Shown here: piece by piece, positions 44,395 to 53,335 of the stretch
Numbering within the stretch: position 1 is the stretch's first letter
Layout of the letters: every line of letters begins with the position of its first letter
Assembly: GCF_002970935.1 (NCBI RefSeq)
Contig: NZ_CP027194.1
Coordinates: 992,001 to 1,056,000, forward strand
Source: Lactobacillus sp. CBA3606
GTDB lineage: Bacteria > Bacillota > Bacilli > Lactobacillales > Lactobacillaceae
DNA: 64,000 nt
Reading direction: 5' to 3'
Notes under the pieces: model-generated
What the model was told of the DNA's origin: nothing
What the model saw: the letters and a program-made list of their open reading frames with translations, nothing else
The model's database searches: none
Made by a program: the position numbers and the translations under genes

Positions 44395-44901
44395 ATGTCA
44401 AAAAAAAGTAAAAAAGACGCGAAATTAGGAAAAACTTTGGTCGAAAAGATTCTTGATAAGGCTAATCTAAGCTATCAACAATACGAATTTCCAACTGAAA
44501 CCGAGGGGGATGTCGCCCAATTACAAGTCGATCACTTAGGTGTTGATGAACATCACATCTATAAAACCCTCGCTTTAATTGGCAACAAAACCGGTCCCTT
44601 AGTCGGGGTTTTACCACTTGATGAACATCTCAGCTATAAGAAGCTTGCCAAACTTTCTGGCAATAAAAAAGTAGGCATGATTCCATTAAAAGACTTGGAG
44701 CGCACCACCGGGTATCAGCACGGTGCTAATACACCCGTTGGCATTTGGGAAACTAAAAAGTTTCCAATTTTTATTAATGAGAGCGCCAAAAAGCAAGGCA
44801 ATATCTTGGTCTCATCTGGCAAAATCGGCCGTTCGATTGAAATTAACGCCGAGGATTTACGCCGCTTGGTCCATGGGACTTTCGGCGAAATAACGGAGTG
44901 A
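44395..44901 (+). CDS. ybaK: YbaK/EbsC-type Cys-tRNA(Pro) deacylase
   Basis: A 168-aa trans-editing enzyme that removes Cys wrongly attached to tRNA-Pro. YbaK-domain marks are the conserved Lys in YKTLALIG, then KVGMIPLKDLERTTGY.HGANTPVG and IFINESAKKQGNILVSSGKIGRS cited in parts. GAGGA stands before the ATG. The membrane protein gene follows after 4 bases, so they form an operon. Confidence 0.92.
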   Translation: MSKKSKKDAKLGKTLVEKILDKANLSYQQYEFPTETEGDVAQLQVDHLGVDEHHIYKTLALIGNKTGPLVGVLPLDEHLSYKKLAKLSGNKKVGMIPLKDLERTTGYQHGANTPVGIWETKKFPIFINESAKKQGNILVSSGKIGRSIEINAEDLRRLVHGTFGEITE

Positions 44902-44905
44902 TTGT

Positions 44906-45685
44906 GTGAAACAACTTATTTGGAATAATTTACTCTTATTAGCGACCCTGTTAGGAATTCCCGCCCTATTCGCTTGGGTGTTGACCTTAATCAATCGGCA
45001 GACTAAGGCACACTTAGTCAGTCGTTTCGGCATTAATAGCCAGGTCTATCTAGGCTGTTTAGGGATTATTATTCATGAACTTAGCCACTTAATTATGGCC
45101 GTAATCTTCCGCCATGGCATTCAGTCCATCCGGCTGATTAAGCGCCCCCACTTGCATCAAACGACGGGTAACCCAGATGACTTGGCCCTAGGTTACGTGA
45201 ATCATACCTGGCGACAAGGTAATTACTATCAAATGATTGGTAATTTGTTTATCGGCGTCGCACCGATCTTTGGCTGCACGGCCAGTTTATTAGGGCTTGA
45301 TGCGTGGCTTTTTCCAGGGCTATCACGGGCAATCTTAACGTTAGCAGCGACCCCTAAAAATCCTAATTGGCACGGCAGTTGGACCGCTTTAACCACGGCG
45401 GAGACCAGTTGGTGGCAGCTCGGATTGTTATTGATTTTAACGATCTTAATTGTGATTGGTGGGTTTGATCTTAGTCCCGCTGACTATCAAAATAGTGCGC
45501 TCGGATTGATGAGTACGGTCATTTTAATCATCGTTTTTACAACGATCATCACCTTACTTGATGGTCAGGCGACCGCAATCTTCACCAGCATCATCACTTT
45601 TGGCTTTACCATTGCCATTATCTTGAGTTATGCACTAGTCGTTTCCCTAATTGTTTTAATCATTACCCGCCTAATCGCGGATTAA
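44906..45685 (+). CDS. Integral membrane protein with HEXXH motif, M50-like
   Basis: A 259-aa protein with about seven spans. The sequence IIHELSHLIMAVIF contains HELSH inside a hydrophobic segment (near residue 56), as in intramembrane zinc proteases, and a later GNLFIGVAPIFG resembles the second part of such sites. No clear NPDG/Asp ligand motif is seen, so activity is uncertain. GTG start with CGGAG upstream; overlaps functionally with ybaK only by position. Confidence 0.7.
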   Translation: MKQLIWNNLLLLATLLGIPALFAWVLTLINRQTKAHLVSRFGINSQVYLGCLGIIIHELSHLIMAVIFRHGIQSIRLIKRPHLHQTTGNPDDLALGYVNHTWRQGNYYQMIGNLFIGVAPIFGCTASLLGLDAWLFPGLSRAILTLAATPKNPNWHGSWTALTTAETSWWQLGLLLILTILIVIGGFDLSPADYQNSALGLMSTVILIIVFTTIITLLDGQATAIFTSIITFGFTIAIILSYALVVSLIVLIITRLIAD

Positions 45686-45704
45686 CTTGGCTTTTAACTT
45701 AACT

Positions 45705-45750
45705 AAAAAGTGGGACTCCCGGCATTTCGCTACCGGTAGTCCCACTTTTT
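45705..45750. terminator. Bidirectional terminator
   Basis: Perfect 13-bp outer stem (45705-45717 with 45738-45750) with inner CCGG pairing, between convergent genes. Confidence 0.75.
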
Positions 45751-45772
45751 GTAACTTTTAGGTCAACGCACT

Positions 45773-46426
45773 TTAGTCATCATCCGCAACCCATTCAGCT
45801 TTAAATTGGGTGACGAACTGGCGCATGACCGCCGTTCGTCGCTGGGCTAATTGCTTCGCCGCCGCAGTATTCATCAAATCCGCTAACTTGAACAGCTTTT
45901 CGTAAAAATGATTAATTGCCGTTCCCGGTTCTTTTCGATATTGCGCTTTAGTCAGGTGTTCACGGGGTGCAATCTGCGGATCATAGATTTTTTCACCAAC
46001 GTGCCCAGAATAATATAACGCTCGGGCAATTCCAATTGCCCCAATGGCGTCTAGTCGGTCAGCGTCTTGCACAATTTGGCCTGCTAAACTTAATTTTTGC
46101 GGGCCATTCAAAGACTTACTAAAGGACATATGGTCAATAATCTCAAAAATGGTCGTTTGCGCTTCAGTGGTCACGCCAATCGTCGTTAATTGCGCCGCTA
46201 ACGCTTGATGGGCCTGTTTAGGATCAGCCATTAATTTATCATCAATCACATCATGTAACCAAGCCGCCGCCATGGTCAACATGACATCCGCCTGTTCTGC
46301 CACGGCTAACCGGTGAGCTAACTTAACGACCCGCTCTAAATGATCCGTACCATGACCACTATGATCATTGGCTAATCGCTGTAAGGCATACATTTTAATT
46401 GCTACTAATTGAGACGCCGTTATCAT
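45773..46426 (-). CDS. HD-domain phosphohydrolase
   Basis: A 217-aa metal-dependent phosphohydrolase of the YedJ type. HD motif: HGTDHLERV (first His), AAWLHDVIDD (His-Asp), IDHMSF and the late QDADRLDAIGAIG Asp. The substrate is likely a nucleotide or similar phosphate but is unknown. It starts 13 bases after a LytTR regulator gene, so the two are probably co-transcribed. Confidence 0.88.
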   Translation of the reverse strand: MITASQLVAIKMYALQRLANDHSGHGTDHLERVVKLAHRLAVAEQADVMLTMAAAWLHDVIDDKLMADPKQAHQALAAQLTTIGVTTEAQTTIFEIIDHMSFSKSLNGPQKLSLAGQIVQDADRLDAIGAIGIARALYYSGHVGEKIYDPQIAPREHLTKAQYRKEPGTAINHFYEKLFKLADLMNTAAAKQLAQRRTAVMRQFVTQFKAEWVADDD

Positions 46427-46439
46427 CTAATCATCATCC

Positions 46440-47189
46440 TTAATCTTCAGTTTGATAATAAGCCCGTAACTTTTTAATTGTGCCGCGACTAAACGATAAG
46501 TGGTCGCCATTACTCATCGTAATCACACCCTTATTGAAATCTACCGTCACAATTTTATCCAAGTTCAGTGCATAACTCTGAAAATCGTTAAAGAAGCGCG
46601 GTTGGGACAATTGGCCTTTAATCGTACTTAGGGTTTTACGCACCACATAAGCTTGATTGTCCGTCACAATCCGCGCAGTTCTCAACCCGTGTACCTTTTC
46701 ACAGTACACAATATCTTCGAGCTTCAACTTCAATAATAACGCGCCACTCTGCAAATTCAAAGTCGGTGCCGGCGCCTGCTGCATCGTTTCTAATCGTTTT
46801 TGAATGACTTGTAACACGCGCCGAATCCGGGGGACAAACTTAGCTTTATCAAATAAATCAGCTTTCGAAATAAAGCCAGTCGGCGCCGTCATCGCAGTTA
46901 ACGTTGCGGGGACCATATCGTCGCGGGCACTCACATACACCACAAATCCATCGGGATCATAGTCACGAATCTGCGACGCAAGTTCGATGCCATTCGTTTC
47001 CCGCTTTAAAACAATATCTAAAAAATACAAATTAGGTCCCGTACTCATCGCTACCGCCCGCAACACATCCGCCGGTTGCCAAACCGACGCTAACTCATAA
47101 TCAAACTTTAAGTCATTTAGTTGCGCCGTAATAATGTCGGTTAACCAGAGACGGTGTTGTTCCTGATCGTCACTGATGAACACCTTCAT
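46440..47189 (-). CDS. LytTR-type response regulator, orphan
   Basis: A 249-aa regulator: receiver domain 1-125 with acidic pair DD (10-11), phospho-acceptor Asp in YFLDIVL and Lys in FISKAD; LytTR DNA-binding domain at about 145-249 (LKLEDIVYCEKVHG … YALNLDKIVTVDF … GTIKKLRAYY). It is of the AgrA/ComE/PlnC type, which in lactobacilli usually answers a peptide pheromone through a HPK10 kinase. No kinase or pheromone gene is next to it here. Confidence 0.9.
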   Translation of the reverse strand: MKVFISDDQEQHRLWLTDIITAQLNDLKFDYELASVWQPADVLRAVAMSTGPNLYFLDIVLKRETNGIELASQIRDYDPDGFVVYVSARDDMVPATLTAMTAPTGFISKADLFDKAKFVPRIRRVLQVIQKRLETMQQAPAPTLNLQSGALLLKLKLEDIVYCEKVHGLRTARIVTDNQAYVVRKTLSTIKGQLSQPRFFNDFQSYALNLDKIVTVDFNKGVITMSNGDHLSFSRGTIKKLRAYYQTED

Positions 47190-47396
47190 ATCAATCACTC
47201 TTTCTCATGGTAAATAAGCTTCACTAATTAACGTGCCTTCATGAAACTCACTCACACTGCTAGTTGATTCAATTCAATTGTTTACAACCTATCAAAGGTC
47301 TTCTTAAGCATACTAAATCCCACGCCTGACAGCAACTAAAAATGAGACCATTGACTAAATTTAACTTATCAGTCAATAAATCTCATTGGATTCACT

Positions 47397-47921
47397 TTAT
47401 TTTTCAATTTGTGTCGGTTGAATTTGCGCCTGATTCAAGCGTAATAATTCATCAGTCCGTAATTTATCCACAATCAATTGGGCCGCAGCGGTGGTCAAAC
47501 TACCACTTAAGTCGCGATCAGATACCCGGGCCGGCTCGTCTAAATGATGTAACCGATCGACTAAGGTGGTGATAAAACTATCGTAAGCTCGTTTAGGATA
47601 GCCGGTTGCCGTTACTTGATCAATCCCTTGTCGAATCATATCTAACGGATAGCTGGGTTTAAGCAAACTAATCACGATGATGTCTGCCAATTGCATAATC
47701 TGATACTTCTTTTTAACGGGCGACAAAATCACCTTATGCTTCACGTAATTGTTAATCATTGCCGCCGTGACCGGATCGACCCCCAACGGCTGCAAAGTTT
47801 CATTAATTAATAGTAAAACTTGATCCATATATAAATCAAAATTCGGTAATTCAGTCCACTTAGGCAGGATGACTTTACTCATCCGTTGACGCCAATCAGT
47901 ATAAGTTTCGGTAGTTGCCAT
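47397..47921 (-). CDS. DUF1836 family protein
   Basis: A 174-aa protein with the DUF1836 hallmark MINNYVKHKVILSPVKKKY and a helical C-terminus. The family is thought to be MerR-like in its helix-turn-helix, but its role is unknown. GGAGGGG precedes the ATG. It stands alone between regulators. Confidence 0.85.
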   Translation of the reverse strand: MATTETYTDWRQRMSKVILPKWTELPNFDLYMDQVLLLINETLQPLGVDPVTAAMINNYVKHKVILSPVKKKYQIMQLADIIVISLLKPSYPLDMIRQGIDQVTATGYPKRAYDSFITTLVDRLHHLDEPARVSDRDLSGSLTTAAAQLIVDKLRTDELLRLNQAQIQPTQIEK

Positions 47922-48066
47922 TAAATATCCCCTCCTTGATTGCTTACCCTCATTATATACAGATTAACTAGTCATGTAAACTAGATTTCCTTATTAATAG
48001 CATTAATAATGGATTGTGGTATGATTTATGAGTTGATTTAAATTTTAAAGAAAAGTGGTTCCATAT

Positions 48067-48423
48067 ATGTATGAAATGACTAAGAAACACCGCGTTGGCG
48101 ACGATGTTAAGGCCGTAATTCCTGCGCCAGTAATCACTGGCTTATGGGAACGCCTAAAAGCAATGCGCCAAGAAAAGCTCCTAATTGATAGCACCATGGC
48201 TGTCATGTTTAGTGATGACTATGAAGATGACAAGATTTTCTTCATGACCTTGCAGAAATCTGGCTCATTCGCGAATGAATACGAAATGGCTTACGATGGC
48301 CCCAAGAACTTTCTCGGCCAAGGGACAATCGTTATTATCAAAGATCGGCCACGGACGATTCACATGGGCATCTCAGATGCAAATAAAGCACAACCAACTG
48401 ATACCGAAACTAAAGCTGAATAA
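48067..48423 (+). CDS. Hypothetical protein, 118 aa
   Basis: A soluble alpha/beta-looking protein with no recognised family; it ends in a polar tail. ATG at 48067 is the first in the likely frame, with only a weak GAAAAG ribosome site upstream; an earlier GTG at 48055 is possible. Codon usage looks like that of backbone genes. Function unknown. Confidence 0.65.
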   Translation: MYEMTKKHRVGDDVKAVIPAPVITGLWERLKAMRQEKLLIDSTMAVMFSDDYEDDKIFFMTLQKSGSFANEYEMAYDGPKNFLGQGTIVIIKDRPRTIHMGISDANKAQPTDTETKAE

Positions 48424-48554
48424 TTGGTATCGCGCACTATGGAGTTTGGTATAAAAGCCAAGCTCCTTTTTGCTTCCTGCAATTCAATTGACAAACTGGC
48501 CTTTTGAGCATTTAATGGACTTATCCATCATTTCATTGAAAGAGGCTATTTACT

Positions 48555-48986
48555 TTGGAAACCTATAATTTAAGTCAACTGATTGCGGGCATCTATCGCC
48601 GCTCGAAGAATGAGTTTAATCAGCAAATCGCTGGTCTCGATATGCGGGCCACGACTAGTGACGTCATCTTATTTATTAACGACCACCATGGACTATCCCA
48701 AAAAGAAATCGCTACTGCAATGAGTTTAGATCCAAGCTTATTAGCGCGTAATCTAAAGACGCTTGAACAGCAAGCACTGGTCAGTCGCCAGCCCAATCCC
48801 GACGACCTCCGTGCCCATCAGATTATTTTGACGACCACCGGAAAAGCTTTAGCTGCCGAGCTTCGAACAGCGATGACAACTTGGTGGACTGATCTATTCA
48901 ATCAACATCCTGAAATTGACGCCGCCACATTTACCACGCAACTAGGGCTAGTCTTTGATTCTTTGGTGCATTCTGATGACCAATAA
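48555..48986 (+). CDS. MarR-family regulator
   Basis: A 143-aa winged-helix regulator with the MarR core (GLSQKEIATAMSLDPSLLARNLKTLEQQALVSRQPNPDDLRA, here cited in part as helix 3-wing). TTG start with AAAGAGG 9 bases upstream. Its end overlaps the next gene, a YczE/YyaS-type membrane protein, by 11 bases, so it likely controls that gene. Ligand unknown. Confidence 0.9.
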   Translation: METYNLSQLIAGIYRRSKNEFNQQIAGLDMRATTSDVILFINDHHGLSQKEIATAMSLDPSLLARNLKTLEQQALVSRQPNPDDLRAHQIILTTTGKALAAELRTAMTTWWTDLFNQHPEIDAATFTTQLGLVFDSLVHSDDQ

Positions 48987-49629
48987 CGCGCTGCGGACCC
49001 CCTACCAATTCATTTTGCACTTGATTATGTTGTTGTTTGGCCTATTCTTCATGGCAATGGGTGTCGCCCTCTCAAAATTAGCGGGCATCGGTACCTCACC
49101 AATTTCAAGTATTCCCAACGTTTTAAGCTTAGTTAGCCATTACTCGATTGGCCAAATGACCGTCGTTATCATGATTATCACCATCATATTAGAAGCAGTC
49201 ATTTTACGGCACCAATTTGCCTGGACAAATTTATTACAACTACTGCCAGCCGCCTTCTTTAGTGCCCTAATTGATTATTTTGTGCGGATTTTTGGTGGCT
49301 TACCCATTACAACTTACCCGCGCCAGCTCATCGTCAGCTTTATCAGTATCCTCATCTTAGCTTTGGGTGTTTACCTAGAAGTCAACGCTGGCCTAATCGT
49401 CATGCCCGGTGAAGGGATTGTCGTGGCAATTGTCTTGGTAACCCACCAACCATTCGCTAAATTAAAAGTTGATTGTGATATTGCAATGGTACTCATCGCT
49501 GTTATCATTGCGCTCATCTTTTTGCATGGCCTGATTGGCGTTCGTGAAGGTACCGTGTTAGCCGCCCTCTTAACCGGCCGCTTTGTGGCGCTCATCGCTA
49601 AGCTGGTTAGTAGATTTAAACTTAATTAA
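48976..49629 (+). CDS. YczE/YyaS/YitT-type membrane protein
   Basis: A 217-aa integral membrane protein with about five to six spans and the family stretch LSKLAGIGTSPISSIPNVLS near residue 30. Its function is not established. ATG at 48976 lies inside the MarR gene end (translational coupling). Pairing with MarR regulators is common for this family. Confidence 0.85.
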   Translation: MTNNALRTPYQFILHLIMLLFGLFFMAMGVALSKLAGIGTSPISSIPNVLSLVSHYSIGQMTVVIMIITIILEAVILRHQFAWTNLLQLLPAAFFSALIDYFVRIFGGLPITTYPRQLIVSFISILILALGVYLEVNAGLIVMPGEGIVVAIVLVTHQPFAKLKVDCDIAMVLIAVIIALIFLHGLIGVREGTVLAALLTGRFVALIAKLVSRFKLN

Positions 49630-49636
49630 AGCCGAA

Positions 49637-49683
49637 AAAAGCATTAAGGTTAGTCCGTCTAGGGGCTTCCCTTAATGCTTTTA
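49637..49683. terminator. Bidirectional terminator
   Basis: Stem AAAAGCATTAAGG with CCCTTAATGCTTTT around a 14-base loop, between convergent genes. Confidence 0.7.
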
Positions 49684-49684
49684 A

Positions 49685-50101
49685 TTATTGAATCGTAATT
49701 TTACCGGCTGGTGTAGTCACCTTTTTAGTCAAAGTCACCATCAACAAGCCATCGCTATAATGCGCCTGAATCTGGTCTTTCAACACGTTCTTAAAATAGA
49801 AGCGCCGCATCAAATCCTTCAGCGGTCGTTCCTGTCGTAAGCGGCGACCGTCATCCGCTTGGCTACGCATCGTTCCTTGTCGCGCTCGAATGGTTAACCA
49901 GTCGTCAACATACGTGACGGTAATCGCTTCTTTATCAAAACCGGGTAATTCAGCGGTTACTGTGTAATCATCATCATGTTCAACCACATCCGTTTTCATC
50001 ACTAATGGTGCAGTCACCACGGTGTGAACCGCTCGATGCAGTCGCTTTAACACGTTGATTGGTTGTAAGTCATTCAAATGACGCCGTAGTTGTTGATGCA
50101 T
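49685..50101 (-). CDS. Small heat shock protein Hsp20/alpha-crystallin
   Basis: A 138-aa chaperone that holds unfolding proteins. The alpha-crystallin domain (about 36-138) has VEHDDDYTVTAELPGFDKEAI, and the late SDGLLMVTLTK is the family A-x-x-x-G-L-L motif (here Ser-Asp-Gly-Leu-Leu). C-terminal IxI-like end (ITI). It is monocistronic. No HrcA/CtsR site was recognised upstream. Confidence 0.92.
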   Translation of the reverse strand: MHQQLRRHLNDLQPINVLKRLHRAVHTVVTAPLVMKTDVVEHDDDYTVTAELPGFDKEAITVTYVDDWLTIRARQGTMRSQADDGRRLRQERPLKDLMRRFYFKNVLKDQIQAHYSDGLLMVTLTKKVTTPAGKITIQ

Positions 50102-50134
50102 CGTTCATGCTCCCATCCCAAATAAAATTATTTT

Positions 50135-50473
50135 TTAATAAGCCGTCTGATGAATGGCGTCAGCTAATAACGTTAACGCATGTTCCCGGGTCTTGACACG
50201 ATCCATATCAAAGATGACTGAATCAATGTCGCCGCCCTTAAAGTCAAATTGTTCAAAATAAATATAAGGGTCTTCGCCTTCGACCTTTGCAAAAGCCGCT
50301 TCAATCTTTTCATTAAAACCTTCAGCCCAGTCAGCATCGGCCATTTGACTGAAGTCGTTACGGGTCACATAACCTTGCGCCCGAATTAAAGCCATCGCCT
50401 TTTGCACGTCGCTAGCTTGATAAACCAATTTCTTCGAATCCTCGTGAACCTTAGTTTTCGTTTCTACTGGCAT
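50135..50473 (-). CDS. Hypothetical protein, 112 aa
   Basis: An acidic soluble protein with no recognised domain or membrane segment. AGGAGA lies before the ATG. It is upstream of hsp20 by 33 bases on the same strand, so the two may be co-expressed under stress, but this is positional inference only. Confidence 0.65.
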   Translation of the reverse strand: MPVETKTKVHEDSKKLVYQASDVQKAMALIRAQGYVTRNDFSQMADADWAEGFNEKIEAAFAKVEGEDPYIYFEQFDFKGGDIDSVIFDMDRVKTREHALTLLADAIHQTAY

Positions 50474-50635
50474 CTTAAAAGATCTCCTTTTTTAATCTAC
50501 CCTTAGTCTAGCACCATTACCGCTAAACGTTAAACATCTTTCTTCGATTGCAAAATATCGTAACTATCCTTATAATAGTAGCTACTTCGCGTTATAATTG
50601 ATGTAACTTAATTAAATGAAATGAGGAATGTTTCT

Positions 50636-52012
50636 TTGGACAGTGGCCAGATAATTTCAAATTTAGTCATTATTGTCATTACGTTCTTCGTCGCCGCTTT
50701 CTTCGTTGCCTGTGAATTTGCTTTAGTTCAGACCCGACCAAGTGCGCTCGAAGAAGAACAGAAAAAACGTGATAAGCCATCTAAACGGATCGCAACATCA
50801 CTGCATATGGTACAAAACCTTAACGAATATCTTTCAACCACGCAGGTGGGGGTCTCATTAGCTGGGATTATCCTCGGCTGGATTGGTGAACAAACAACTG
50901 AACACTTTGTCCTACAATTATTGGACTTGTTCAACTTATCCATCAGCACCTCTATTTTGCGTGTTATTAGCATTATTTTAGGGGTCTTCATCCTAACTTA
51001 CTTAGAAGTTGTCCTAACTGAAATCGTCCCGAAAAACATTGCGATTGATATGCCTTTAAAAGTCATGGCAGTCATCACAACACCGCTACGGTGGTTCCAT
51101 GTCATCTTCTACCCATTCGTTTGGCTGTTGAACACCTCGTCAACCGGCGTAGTCAAGCTGCTCGGTATTCCTGTGGCTAATGAAGATAACGATGTCTATT
51201 CACAAGCTGAAATCCTGAACTTGTCACGTAACGCCGTTTCAGGCGGTCAACTGGACCGTGACGATTATCTCTACATGGAACGGGCCTTTGAATTTAACGA
51301 CAAGATTGCTAAGGATATTATGATCGACCGAACGCAACTAGTCGTGATTGATATTAACGATACGGTTAAACAAGCGATTCGCGTTTACTTACAAAAACGT
51401 TTCAGTCGGTTACCCGTTGTCGCTAATAACGATAAGGATAAAATCTTAGGTTATGTTTACAACTATGATTTAATCCGCCAAGGTGAAGTTGATGACGAAA
51501 TTCGGGTTAACAAAGTGCTCCGAAATATCATCACCATTCCCGAAACAACGCCAATTCAAGCTATCTTGCAAAAGATGATTGATAAGCAGACCCCCATCGT
51601 CGTCGTTGTCGACGAATATGGGGGAACGAGTGGGATTGTTACTGATAAAGATATTTATGAAGAACTCTTTGGTACCGTTAATGATGAAATCGACAATGTT
51701 TCAACTGAATACATTGAAAAACAAGCCGATGGTATTTATCAGATTAGCGGTAAAATGACCCTTTATGATTTCGAACGGTTCTTCAAGACTGACTTGCAAG
51801 AATTCGAGGATTCGGATGTGGTCACCTTAACGGGCTATATCTTAGATAATTTCCCTAAGATTCAGGCTGGCGATACGATTACAATTGCTGACTTTGATTT
51901 TAAAGCGTTAGATTTTGAAAATGCGTATATTAACTGGTTTGAAGTTAGTCGTCGAACCACTTCAACGACTGCTTCAACGGTTGATGACACCGCTAATGAT
52001 GATAAAAAATAA
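50636..52012 (+). CDS. CNNM/CorC-type membrane protein (hemolysin family)
   Basis: A 458-aa protein: CNNM (DUF21) membrane domain to about 190 with four hydrophobic segments, two CBS domains at about 200-330 (including DEYGGTSGIVTDKDIYEELFG), and a CorC_HlyC domain at the end. The family is linked to magnesium or cobalt efflux. TTG at 50636 is chosen because GAGG stands 9 bases before it; an upstream ATG has no ribosome site. Confidence 0.88.
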   Translation: MDSGQIISNLVIIVITFFVAAFFVACEFALVQTRPSALEEEQKKRDKPSKRIATSLHMVQNLNEYLSTTQVGVSLAGIILGWIGEQTTEHFVLQLLDLFNLSISTSILRVISIILGVFILTYLEVVLTEIVPKNIAIDMPLKVMAVITTPLRWFHVIFYPFVWLLNTSSTGVVKLLGIPVANEDNDVYSQAEILNLSRNAVSGGQLDRDDYLYMERAFEFNDKIAKDIMIDRTQLVVIDINDTVKQAIRVYLQKRFSRLPVVANNDKDKILGYVYNYDLIRQGEVDDEIRVNKVLRNIITIPETTPIQAILQKMIDKQTPIVVVVDEYGGTSGIVTDKDIYEELFGTVNDEIDNVSTEYIEKQADGIYQISGKMTLYDFERFFKTDLQEFEDSDVVTLTGYILDNFPKIQAGDTITIADFDFKALDFENAYINWFEVSRRTTSTTASTVDDTANDDKK

Positions 52013-52019
52013 CTAAAAA

Positions 52020-52054
52020 CACGACCCGAAAAATCAATGATTTTTCGGGTCGTG
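52020..52054. terminator. Terminator between convergent genes
   Basis: Near-continuous 17-bp stem (52020-52036 with 52038-52054), effectively with a short loop, followed by T4. Confidence 0.75.
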
Positions 52055-52061
52055 CTTTTAG

Positions 52062-52703
52062 TTAGCCAACGATACCATTAACTTTAAGTTGCTTCTTCAA
52101 GGCTTTAACTTTAGTTATTGAACACTTGCAGCTCAAGTCAGCACCAAAATAAATTAGTTTAGTTTTAACATCATATTCAATCACATTATCCACATTGATT
52201 AAGGCCGATTTTGAACAGCGAAACAACTGCTGATACTGCTTTTCAAGCGCTGATAACTTCCCATAAAATTCGTATTCACCCGTTTGCGCATAGCACTTAA
52301 GTCGATGTGGTATATCAGCCGGGGTTACGAATAAGATTTCTTGTAACTTAAGATTGAAAATTCGACTGCCAACTGTGAACGCAAAATTTTGTTGTCGCGT
52401 CGTTGCGGCTGCCAATGAACGCTGTTGCGCTAAAGCTAAGTTATCAATAATTTCCGCCCGAATGCTGTCAACCGGCTGATCCTTACTGATGAATCCTAGC
52501 GCTTCTAACTGTCGTTTCAACGTAATTGGGGCCATTTCATCATGAGTCGTAATGAAAATCAGTTTATCCTGAACATCAACCGCTCGAATTTTTTCAGCCA
52601 ACTCAATACCATTAATATCAGCATTTAGATCAATATCCAATAGATAAATACCGTTTTCTGGCTTAGCTTGCCTCAAATAGTTAAAACAAATTCGGCCAGA
52701 CAC
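52062..52703 (-). pseudogene. N-terminally truncated PlnC/D-like LytTR regulator
   Basis: The visible 213 aa begin at about residue 40-45 of a receiver domain (phospho-acceptor Asp in YLLDIDLNADINGIEL, Lys in GFISKDQ) and keep a full LytTR domain. The first beta strand and acidic DD pair are absent, and the 36 bases before the GTG cannot encode them. So a deletion joined this gene to the end of the immunity gene. Likeness to plantaricin regulators is by recalled sequence pattern. It may still bind DNA, but phospho-control is probably lost. Confidence 0.7.
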
Positions 52704-52739
52704 ACATTAAGTCACGGCCGTCATCACCAAAATTGGGGA

Positions 52740-53099
52740 CTAACTGTGCCGTGGAAATTTTTCTAAAAAGCCATAAAATTGTGATTTATCAGAAAAATCA
52801 GCCATATATAACCCGTTTAAGCCAGCCTTTTTCCCAATTGCACTGAGCTTAATCATCAAATCCTCTTCCTCTGCTGGAAAATGAAGCCGCCCCTTGATGG
52901 CCATACTACGAATATAATTAACTAATCGATTCACTAATGCGGCCGAATCCTTCGCCTTATCAAGCTTTTTATATACCTGAGCCAAAACATCCATTATATC
53001 TAAAAGTTCGGCAGGTTGCTGCGCATGATTTTTAAAACTTGTTAGTAATACCTGAATATAAGCCTTAGCCATATCGCGGTTCTTTGTCTCATTACTCAT
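52740..53099 (-). CDS. Bacteriocin immunity protein, pediocin/EntA-like
   Basis: A 119-aa helical cytosolic protein. The segment LVNYIRSMAIKGRLHF.AEEEDLM.KLSAIGKKAG resembles PedB and EntA immunity proteins, which protect the producer by binding the mannose permease with its bacteriocin. No bacteriocin precursor lies beside it; it is followed by a truncated plantaricin-type regulator. Such orphan immunity genes are common in lactobacilli. GAGGT precedes the ATG. Confidence 0.75.
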   Translation of the reverse strand: MSNETKNRDMAKAYIQVLLTSFKNHAQQPAELLDIMDVLAQVYKKLDKAKDSAALVNRLVNYIRSMAIKGRLHFPAEEEDLMIKLSAIGKKAGLNGLYMADFSDKSQFYGFLEKFPRHS

Positions 53100-53335
53100 A
53101 CTTTTGACCTCCTAATCGTCAAAACAACTCTTAACTTGAACACTTATTACTTTAATCGTTTTTTTAACGCCCGACTCAAAAACATCTTGTAACCTCATAA
53201 ATCCATCATGAACACTAAGCTTGCCCTTACGATTAGCTGATAATAATAACGTTATCGCTTACAATTAGTTTGCAAAACTACCCCCCACAGCGTAAAATTA
53301 GGCTACAAGTTTAAGACAGAAATGAGGAAATGACC

